Assembly: GCA_903958265.1 (NCBI GenBank)
Contig: CAJBSQ010000728.1
Span: 1 to 5,461, forward strand
Reading direction: 5' to 3'
Length of the DNA stretch: 5,461 bases
Origin: an uncultured Planctomycetaceae bacterium
GTDB lineage: Bacteria > Planctomycetota > Planctomycetia > Pirellulales > UBA1268
The stretch's first letter is position 1; every line of letters begins with the position of its first letter. The translations under genes and the position numbers were made by a program. Under the pieces are notes generated by a model. The model was not told the DNA's origin and did no database searches. It worked only from the letters and a program-made list of their open reading frames with translations. Of the stretch, positions 1-5,461 are shown piece after piece.

Positions 1-3000
1 TGCTGTTGGGACTCGCCGACGTCAAGCGAAAGGAGGTCGCGGACGCCAGCCTCACCTTCCAGGCGGCCAACACGCACCGCAAGACGCTGGAGTCGCTGCT
101 GCAAAAGCTGACTGCTGCCGAGGATACGGCGGCCAAGGGTGTCGCCGATCATCGGGCGAAGCTGGTGCAACTGCAAAAGACGCTCGATCAGCGGAGCGGC
201 AATGTTGGCAAGAGTCTGCTCGAGTTGCCCGTGCTCGATGCGTTCAACAGCCCGCTTCGAGTCGACCAGATCTGGCTCCCCCAGCTCACGCTCAACAATA
301 ACTTTCGCGACGTCGCCCGGTTCGATCGGTGCACTACGTGCCATCGCGGGATGGACAAGTCGATGCCAGGCACCCCGACAGTTCCTGGCTACCCGCAGTC
401 GGAGTCGATGACCGTGCAGCTCGGCACTCCGGCCGCGAAGCCGGAGCTGACGACTGTTTCCGGCGACGGGAACGACCAGCTCGAGCAGCTGTATGGGCTG
501 CGGCTCGCGGCCCGTGGACTGTTCGACGCGGCGGACCCGACCATCAGTGTCGTCGTGCCTGAGTCGCCGGCAGCGGTCGCGGGACTGCAGATCGGCGACG
601 TCATCGATGAGGTCGATGGTGGCAAGACCCTCGCGAGAAAGATTGCCGTCGCAGCGCTCGTCGAGACCCCGGCCTGGGGCAAACCGCTGTCGCTAGTGGT
701 CCGTCGTGGAGTGCCCCAGCCGTATTCCTCGCATCCGCGGCTCGATCTCTTCGTGAGCGACGGCAGCCCGCATCCGATGAAGAACTTTGGTTGCACGATC
801 TGTCACCAGGGTCAGGGAAGCGCCACGAACTTTACGTGGGCCTCCCACTCGCCGAACACGCCCAAGCAGGGGCATGAGTGGCACGATGACCATGGCTGGT
901 TCAACAACCACCACTGGATCCAGCCGATGCTCCCGCAGCGGTTCGAGGAGTCGAGCTGCCTGAAGTGTCATCACCAGGTCGTCGATCTCGAGCCCAGTGA
1001 GCGGTTTCCCGATCCGCCCGCGCCGAAGCTGGTCGAGGGCTACCACCTGGTCCGGCAGTACGGCTGCTACGGCTGTCATGAAATCAACGGCTGGGCCGGG
1101 CCCGACAAGCGGATCGGACCTGACCTGCGGGTGGAGCCGAACTTCCACGAGGTGGCCGAGGCGCTGGCGGATGATCCGGGCGCTCGGGAACTGGGCGACA
1201 CGTTCGCCCGCTGGATGTCGGACGTGCGTTCCGCACCGGACAGTCGCGAGTCCCGTAGCCGGCTCCGAGATGCCATCGATCGCGATGCGTCGGCGGGAGG
1301 TGAAGCGAAACTGTCGCCGCGGTCGCATCAACTGGCAGGCCTGCTCAAGGATCCCGAGACCCCGGGCACGTTTCCAAAGGTGGGTCCGAGCCTCCGGTAT
1401 GTCGCGAGCAAGGTCGGCTTCGACTGGCTTTACGCCTGGATGCGAAACCCACAGGAGTTCCGGCCGTCCACCAAGATGCCGCGATTCTTCGGGCTCTGGA
1501 GCCATCTCGAGGGTAAGCAGCTCGAGGAATCGCAGCGGTACGAGCCCGTCGAGATCCGTTCGATGGTGCACTACCTCACGGAGTCGAGCGCGGCGTTTGA
1601 CTACGTCGCGCCGTTCGAGGGGATCACGGCTGCGGCTGATGTGGCCCGTGGCCGGAAGGTCGTGCAACTCCGCGGCTGTCTCGCCTGCCACCAGCACGAC
1701 GATTTTCCGGAGGCGACGAGCACTCACGGCCCGAACCTCTCGCGAATCGGGGCGAAGGCGTCGTCCCTGCCGCAGGGGAAACAGTGGCTCTACAGCTGGC
1801 TGAGGGAGCCGTCGCGGTATCACCCCAAGACGATCATGCCCAACGTCCTTCTCGAGCCGGTCGCGCTGGCCGACGGCACCATCAGCGATCCTGCGGCCGA
1901 TGCAACGGAATACCTGATGGGTTCCGGTCGTGATTGGAAGCCGACAGCCGACTGGCAGGTTGAGACGCTCTCAGGAGAGGCGTCGTTCCCGATGGCGTCC
2001 GCCGGCGAACTGGGGGCGGAAGAACGGCAGGCGCTCGACGAACTGGCACTGATTTATCTCAAGGAACGATTCACGACCGTGCGGGCCGAGCAGGTGCTCG
2101 CCAAGGGGCTCGCCAACGTCGACTCGATCCAGGGAGACGAGCGGATGCTCGTCGGGCTCGATGGTGCCGACCGCGACCGCACCCTGCTGCGGTACGTGGG
2201 CAAGAAGACCATCAACAAACTCGCCTGCTATTCCTGCCATGACATCCCGGGGTTCGAGGACGGCAAGCCGGCCGGTGCAGCGCTTGCCGACTGGGGCCGC
2301 AAGGATCCGTCGCGGATCGCCTTCGAGCAGGCATCGCACTTCGTGACTCACCAACTCGCTGCTGGGCACGGTGATGGGCACGGTCATGGCGTGGGCCACC
2401 ATGCCTCAGACGGGCACCGCCCCGCTGCCTCGGGTGGCGACGAAGACTCGCTGTCGCCTGACCTCGCCTATGGAGCGGTACACGATGGGGCGCCTATCGA
2501 CCCCGAGGCACTCGACTCCGACACCGGCTATTACCTGCAGAAACTCCTGGGCCATGAGCGGGAGGGATTCCTGTGGCAGAAGCTCCGGGCGCCGCGGACG
2601 TACGACTACAAGAAGGCCGAAAACAAGAGCTACAACGAACGGTACCGGATGCCGCAGTTCCCGTTCGATGCCAAGCAGCGCGAGGCGGTGATGACCTTTG
2701 TACTCGGGCTGGTTGCCGAACCGCCGGCGCCCCAGTATGTGTATCAGCCCTCGCCCCGTGAGAAGTCGCGGCTCGACGGCCTCGTGGTGGCGGAGCAGTA
2801 CAACTGCAGTGGCTGCCACACGATGCGGATGGACCGCTGGGATATTCGTTACAAGCCAGAGACGCTCGGTGAACCGAGCACCTTTGCGGATTATCCCTTC
2901 CTGTCTCCGCACTTCACTCCCGAGCAGGTGGCGTCGTCGCTGATCACCGACCGCCAAGGCCGGAGGAAGGCGACGCTCGTGGGCATGCCGGTGCTTGACC

Positions 3001-4043
3001 CGGAGACGGGCAAGCCGCAGCTGGTCGATGAGGATGGTGTTCCGATCGAGGAGGGAGACACGGAGTCGGTCGTCCACCGTCCCTTCGCGCTCTGGCACGA
3101 CGCGCTTCTCGACGGCGAAGCGAGGGCGGTCGGAAGCCAAAACCTGGTCGTGCCGCAGGATGCGATCGATGCCGGTCGCCACTATCCCGCGTGGGGTGGT
3201 GACCTTGCCCGGCTCCTGTTCCCGGTGGTGATTGCCGACGAGAAGGTGGTGAATCCGAACGTCAAGCCGGATGATGCCTGGGGATGGCTGCCGCCACCGC
3301 TGATGGGCGAGGGGAAAAAGGTTCAGTCGGCCTGGCTGCACAAGTTCCTGCTCAATCCGCACACGATCCGGCCGCCTGCCGTGCTGCGGATGCCGAAGTT
3401 CCACTTCGACTCCGCCAAGGCGGCGGCACTGGTGAACTACTTCGCCGCAGTCGACGGGGCGGATTATCCGTATGTCTACGATCCGCGGCTCGACGAGTCG
3501 TCCCTGGCCGAAGCCGAGAAGGCCCATCCTGGCCATCTGGACGGCGCGCTCAAGATCGTCACCAACAACAACTACTGCGTGAAGTGCCACCTCATCGGTG
3601 ACTACACGCCGCCGGGGAGCGTGAAGGCCCTCGCGCCCCAGTTGCAGACGGTGCACGAACGGCTGCGGCCCGACTACGTGCATGGCTGGATCGCGAATCC
3701 CAAGCGATTCCTGCCGTACACCGGCATGCCCGTCAACATTCCCTACGACAAGCCGGTGAGTCAGGATCTGTATTCTGGAACCAGTGACCAACAACTCGAC
3801 GCCCTCACCGACCTCCTCATGCACTTTGACGCCTACGCCAAGAAAAATCTGTCGGTCGAGGCGTTTCTCCAGCAGCAACTGCCACCGGCCCAGCCGGGGC
3901 AACCCGCCCCCGCGGCCATGCCTCGGGCGGCGGCCGAACGGCCGGACGCCGTGGCGCCACCAGCCCAGGGGGGCATGCTGCCGCGGGAAACTGGTCCCGT
4001 GACGTCCGTGCGTTCGCCCTCAGCATCCACTGCGCTAAACTAG
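1..4043 (+). CDS. Octaheme cytochrome c with PDZ domain, 5'-truncated by the window edge
   Basis: Likely an exported electron-transfer protein. The frame is open to the left edge; the TTG at 6 has no visible ribosome site and is probably internal. Residues are counted from that TTG (1345 to the TAG at 4041). Eight CxxCH heme sites begin at C109, C263, C318, C354, C558, C741, C934 and C1191. Residues 1-65 look like a charged coiled coil, 163-236 a PDZ domain. H281-H303 holds six His that could be distal ligands for hemes 1-3. Hemes 4-8 are each followed by a W/F/Y-rich helix, an [RNE]P or AP pair and a Met-Pro (M491, M611, M882, M1129, M1241), fitting His/Met ligation; IGPDL (370-374) and GPNL (575-578) are class I cytochrome c signatures. 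A Pro/Ala tail spans 1292-1345. The heme 1-3 segment resembles, from memory, large cytochromes linked to bc-type quinol oxidoreductases; that role is inference. Signal peptide or membrane anchor would lie upstream. The heme count is certain. Confidence 0.93.
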   Translation, partial: LLGLADVKRKEVADASLTFQAANTHRKTLESLLQKLTAAEDTAAKGVADHRAKLVQLQKTLDQRSGNVGKSLLELPVLDAFNSPLRVDQIWLPQLTLNNNFRDVARFDRCTTCHRGMDKSMPGTPTVPGYPQSESMTVQLGTPAAKPELTTVSGDGNDQLEQLYGLRLAARGLFDAADPTISVVVPESPAAVAGLQIGDVIDEVDGGKTLARKIAVAALVETPAWGKPLSLVVRRGVPQPYSSHPRLDLFVSDGSPHPMKNFGCTICHQGQGSATNFTWASHSPNTPKQGHEWHDDHGWFNNHHWIQPMLPQRFEESSCLKCHHQVVDLEPSERFPDPPAPKLVEGYHLVRQYGCYGCHEINGWAGPDKRIGPDLRVEPNFHEVAEALADDPGARELGDTFARWMSDVRSAPDSRESRSRLRDAIDRDASAGGEAKLSPRSHQLAGLLKDPETPGTFPKVGPSLRYVASKVGFDWLYAWMRNPQEFRPSTKMPRFFGLWSHLEGKQLEESQRYEPVEIRSMVHYLTESSAAFDYVAPFEGITAAADVARGRKVVQLRGCLACHQHDDFPEATSTHGPNLSRIGAKASSLPQGKQWLYSWLREPSRYHPKTIMPNVLLEPVALADGTISDPAADATEYLMGSGRDWKPTADWQVETLSGEASFPMASAGELGAEERQALDELALIYLKERFTTVRAEQVLAKGLANVDSIQGDERMLVGLDGADRDRTLLRYVGKKTINKLACYSCHDIPGFEDGKPAGAALADWGRKDPSRIAFEQASHFVTHQLAAGHGDGHGHGVGHHASDGHRPAASGGDEDSLSPDLAYGAVHDGAPIDPEALDSDTGYYLQKLLGHEREGFLWQKLRAPRTYDYKKAENKSYNERYRMPQFPFDAKQREAVMTFVLGLVAEPPAPQYVYQPSPREKSRLDGLVVAEQYNCSGCHTMRMDRWDIRYKPETLGEPSTFADYPFLSPHFTPEQVASSLITDRQGRRKATLVGMPVLDPETGKPQLVDEDGVPIEEGDTESVVHRPFALWHDALLDGEARAVGSQNLVVPQDAIDAGRHYPAWGGDLARLLFPVVIADEKVVNPNVKPDDAWGWLPPPLMGEGKKVQSAWLHKFLLNPHTIRPPAVLRMPKFHFDSAKAAALVNYFAAVDGADYPYVYDPRLDESSLAEAEKAHPGHLDGALKIVTNNNYCVKCHLIGDYTPPGSVKALAPQLQTVHERLRPDYVHGWIANPKRFLPYTGMPVNIPYDKPVSQDLYSGTSDQQLDALTDLLMHFDAYAKKNLSVEAFLQQQLPPAQPGQPAPAAMPRAAAERPDAVAPPAQGGMLPRETGPVTSVRSPSASTALN
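492..713 (+). other. PDZ domain inside the cytochrome, between heme 1 and heme 2
   Basis: Residues 163-236 of the large cytochrome begin with a YGLRL strand and continue through a hydrophobic strand (ISVVVPESPAA), the typical PDZ loop AGLQIGDVIDEVDG, a helix and a closing strand LSLVVRRG. The order and the G-hydrophobic-x-x-GD-x-I pattern match PDZ domains of HtrA-type proteases, but no protease domain is present. PDZ domains bind C-terminal peptides or internal strands, so it may dock the cytochrome to a partner. The partner cannot be seen here. Confidence 0.82.
1065..3746 (+). other. Five-fold cytochrome c repeat region (hemes 4-8)
   Basis: Five CxxCH sites (CYGCH, CLACH, CYSCH, CSGCH, CVKCH) are each followed by a related helix-loop unit ending in Met-Pro. 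Units at residues 474-491, 594-611 and 1224-1241 are all 18 residues from the first aromatic to the Met and share the pattern [WY]-[LV]-x-x-W-[MLI]-x-x-P-x-x-[FY]-x-P-x-x-x-M-P. The units at 1110-1129 (20 residues) and 855-882 (28 residues) are looser versions. Cys-to-Met distance is about 50 for hemes 5 and 8, but 137, 141 and 195 for hemes 4, 6 and 7, showing large inserts. The region probably arose by internal duplication of one monoheme domain, giving a string of His/Met hemes. Confidence 0.8.
2337..2417 (+). other. His/Gly-rich segment in the cytochrome
   Basis: Residues 778-804, between heme 6 and its Met-Pro, hold eight His (H778, H782, H788, H792, H794, H798, H799, H804) in 27 residues, alternating with Gly and Asp, followed by an acidic Ser/Gly/Asp stretch. 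It looks like a flexible surface loop able to bind a metal such as copper, zinc or nickel. The metal role is inference; it could equally be a neutral low-complexity insert. Confidence 0.6.
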
Positions 4044-4101
4044 AGTCAGAGCCCGCTCCAGCCCCCGCTCACGCCTTTTCCTATCCCACCGGAGAGTTTC
4101 G
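4044..4101 (+). promoter_or_regulatory. Intergenic leader with Shine-Dalgarno for the cupredoxin gene
   Basis: This 58-bp gap holds GGAG at 4091-4094, 7 bases before the ATG at 4102, which fixes that start well. No inverted repeat followed by a T run is visible, so I see no terminator after the cytochrome gene, and no convincing -35/-10 pair. The gap is compatible with read-through from the cytochrome gene. A loose C-rich direct repeat (CCGCTCCAGCCCCCGCTC) is present and has no evident role. Confidence 0.65.
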
Positions 4102-4899
4102 ATGAAACGCTTTTGCCCCCTGCTCGCGGTCGGCATCGTTCTCCAGGCCATCGTTCTCCAGGCCATCGCTCTTTCTGGCTCGTGTCGGGCTGAGGAATGG
4201 GGTGCCATCCAGGGAAAGTTCGTGTTCGGTGGTGCCGCTCCCACGGCAGCTGAACTCAAGGCCGATAAAGACGTCGAGGTGTGCGGCAAACACAAACTTC
4301 TTGCCGAAGAACTCGTCGTGGGTGCCGACAAGGGCATCGCCAACGTCGTCGTCTTCGTTCGCGACAAGGGCGTGAAGGTCAATCCCGACGCCGCCAAGGC
4401 AGCGGCCGGCGCGAAGGTTGTGCTCGACAATAAGAACTGTCGTTTCGAGCCGCACGTGACGTTCGTGCAGGTCGGCCAGGAACTGGTCGTCAAGAACTCC
4501 GACACGGTCGGCCACAACAGCAATATTGCCACGGTCAAGAACGCTCCCTCGAACAATCTGATCCCAGCCGGCAGCGACACCACGATCAAGTTCGGGAGCG
4601 ACGAGGCCGTGCCGGCTCAGGTCACGTGCAACATTCATCCGTGGATGAAGTCGTGGCTGCTCGTTCGACCGAATCCCTACGCAGCCGTCTCGGCTGCCGA
4701 TGGCACGTTCGTGATCAAAGACGTTCCGGTGGGCGACGTCGAACTCCAGTTCTGGCACGAGAAGGCGGGCTACATCGGCGAAATGACGCTCGGCGGAAAG
4801 GTCGAGAAGGCTGCCAAGGGCCGCAAGAAGGTTGCGGTCGCCGCGGGTGGTACCAACCTCGGTGACATCGTGCTCGACCCCGCCATTTTTCAGAAGTGA
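4102..4899 (+). CDS. Secreted cupredoxin-like protein (methylamine-utilization/plastocyanin-like family)
   Basis: A 265-residue exported protein, likely a blue-copper electron carrier. ATG 4102 is preceded by GGAG at 7 bases. Residues 1-30 form a signal peptide (MKR, a long hydrophobic core, then a probable cut after CRA). The cupredoxin-like domain covers about 35-190. The likely type 1 copper ligands are H138 (in VGHNSN), C176, H179 and M182; the C-x2-H-x2-M spacing is that of amicyanin rather than plastocyanin (C-x2-H-x4-M). C61 and C113 are conserved in the downstream paralogue and could form a disulfide. The NC-x-F-x-PHV motif (112-119), with H118, is typical of the family as I remember it. 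Residues about 192-260 (ADGTFVIKDVPVGD, FWHEKAG) resemble a carboxypeptidase-regulatory-like beta domain. The gene follows the cytochrome by 58 bp, so a role as its redox partner is plausible. Copper binding is inferred from the ligand pattern; the physiological substrate is unknown. Confidence 0.9.
   Translation: MKRFCPLLAVGIVLQAIVLQAIALSGSCRAEEWGAIQGKFVFGGAAPTAAELKADKDVEVCGKHKLLAEELVVGADKGIANVVVFVRDKGVKVNPDAAKAAAGAKVVLDNKNCRFEPHVTFVQVGQELVVKNSDTVGHNSNIATVKNAPSNNLIPAGSDTTIKFGSDEAVPAQVTCNIHPWMKSWLLVRPNPYAAVSAADGTFVIKDVPVGDVELQFWHEKAGYIGEMTLGGKVEKAAKGRKKVAVAAGGTNLGDIVLDPAIFQK
4134..4168 (+). repeat. 15-bp in-frame tandem repeat in the signal peptide coding region
   Basis: The unit CATCGTTCTCCAGGC occurs twice without mismatch (4134-4148 and 4149-4163) and continues for five more bases to 4168 before diverging. 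Because 15 bp is five codons, it adds the pentapeptide IVLQA twice within the hydrophobic core (residues 12-21). It probably arose by replication slippage; gain or loss of a unit keeps the frame and changes only the length of the core. Confidence 0.9.
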
Positions 4900-4913
4900 G
4901 CAGCCGACCCGCC

Positions 4914-5461
4914 ATGATCACGTCCTGCAAACCTCGCTGGGTAATCGTGCTATGTTTCGCGGCCCTCGTGGTGGGCTGCGGTCCGCAACGGGTGGCTGCG
5001 CCGGTTGCGGATGTGGCGGCCGCGACGGCCATTCGCGAGGGGCTCGTGACCAGCGTGGCGGCGGTCGCCGGTGGCGGTGAGGCGGCGGTCGCTGGATCGG
5101 GCTGGGCGTCGCTTCAGGGGCGGTTTGTGTTCGCGGGTGATCCGGGTCAACCCAGGCCGCTCGTCGCCGACAAAGACACCGAGGTCTGCGGGAAGTCGGA
5201 GAAACTCTTCGACCGGTCGCTGCGGGTGGATACCACGAGCAAGGGGCTGGCAGATGTGGTGGTGTTCGTCCGGAAGTCGAGTCGGGTGAAGAGCCCTGCC
5301 ACCGACGCAGCGCTTGTGTTCGACCAGAAGAACTGTGAATTTCTCGCGCCAGTATTCGCGGCCCGGGTCGGCCAGCCCGTGGAGGTGCGGAATAGCGATC
5401 CCGTCGGGCACAACACCAACATCGATGGCACCAGTTTCAACCAGCTGATTCCGGCTGGCCA
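4914..5461 (+). CDS. Cupredoxin-like lipoprotein, paralogue of the upstream gene, 3'-truncated
   Basis: The frame is open from ATG 4914 to the right edge (182 whole codons), so the C-terminal part, including the expected Cys, His and Met ligands, is outside the window. Residues 1-22 are a lipoprotein signal with lipobox VVGC (C22), so the mature protein should be lipid-anchored. An Ala/Val/Gly-rich linker of about 40 residues follows. From W64 the protein aligns almost throughout with the upstream protein: QGRFVFAG, ADKDTEVCGK (C92), DVVVFVR, QKNCEF (C141), RVGQPVEVRNSDPVGHNTN (H166, the probable first copper ligand) and LIPAG. The family PHV motif is changed here: P147 stands where H118 is in the neighbour. 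The start is uncertain: ATG 4914 lies 14 bp after the previous stop with no good Shine-Dalgarno, and an in-frame GTG at 4896 overlaps that stop. Either start keeps the lipobox. It is likely co-transcribed with, and coupled to, the upstream gene. Confidence 0.88.
   Translation, partial: MITSCKPRWVIVLCFAALVVGCGPQRVAAPVADVAAATAIREGLVTSVAAVAGGGEAAVAGSGWASLQGRFVFAGDPGQPRPLVADKDTEVCGKSEKLFDRSLRVDTTSKGLADVVVFVRKSSRVKSPATDAALVFDQKNCEFLAPVFAARVGQPVEVRNSDPVGHNTNIDGTSFNQLIPAG

Noticed and set aside
6..8. TTG as the true start of the large cytochrome gene
   Set aside because: The frame is still open to its left, no ribosome site can be seen, and the product would begin within a coiled coil without the export signal a cytochrome c needs.
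997..1803. Second + strand frame of 268 codons
   Set aside because: Arg/Ser-rich out-of-frame translation lying inside the cytochrome region with hemes 4 and 5.
693..1823. Antisense open frame of 376 codons
   Set aside because: Shadow of the cytochrome gene, with Arg-rich composition and no domain, signal or ribosome site that I can see.
2406..3902. Antisense open frame of 498 codons
   Set aside because: It lies wholly opposite the cytochrome frame with its heme motifs; long antisense frames are expected in GC-rich coding DNA. The translation is Arg/Val/His/Leu-rich with no recognisable domain.
3898..3960. GC-rich inverted repeats (GGCCGAACGGCC and neighbours) as a terminator
   Set aside because: They lie inside the coding region for the Pro/Ala-rich tail, about 80 bases before the stop, and no T run follows.
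4035..4758. Two antisense open frames (184 and 225 codons) over the first cupredoxin gene
   Set aside because: They oppose a gene with a good ribosome site, signal peptide and conserved ligand residues; their translations show no family features.
4950..5411. Antisense open frames (153 and 97 codons) over the lipoprotein gene
   Set aside because: The + strand frame here is a clear paralogue of the upstream protein, so these are shadows.

Overview
The window looks like chromosomal DNA from a planctomycete, probably of the Pirellula/Rhodopirellula type. This is an inference from three things: high GC, a very large multiheme cytochrome c that also carries a PDZ domain, and secreted cupredoxin-like proteins of a family common in that phylum. 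No taxonomic marker gene is present. All genes I can support lie on the + strand.

Layout: (1) Positions 1-4043 hold the 3' part of one very large gene for an exported octaheme cytochrome c. Its frame is still open at the left edge, so the true start is outside the window. Its visible order is coiled coil, heme 1, PDZ domain, hemes 2-3 with a His-rich linker, then five class-I-like cytochrome c units (hemes 4-8), each ending in a Met-Pro motif, and a Pro/Ala-rich tail. (2) A 58-bp gap (4044-4101) carries a good Shine-Dalgarno sequence but no recognisable terminator. (3) Positions 4102-4899 encode a complete exported cupredoxin-like protein with amicyanin-type copper ligand spacing and a C-terminal beta-sandwich-like domain. 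(4) From 4914 (or from a GTG at 4896 that overlaps the previous stop) to the right edge runs a paralogue of that protein, made as a lipoprotein and cut off by the window end.

The spacing (58 bp, then 14 bp or a 4-bp overlap) and common orientation suggest one transcription unit. All three products should work outside the cytoplasmic membrane and carry redox cofactors or a likely copper site. The simplest reading is a respiratory electron-transfer module: a multiheme cytochrome, possibly a subunit of or partner to a quinol-oxidising complex encoded upstream, and two blue-copper-like proteins, one soluble and one membrane-tethered, as possible electron shuttles. The partnership is inferred from neighbourhood only. 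I saw no RNA genes, mobile elements, CRISPR arrays or attachment sites.
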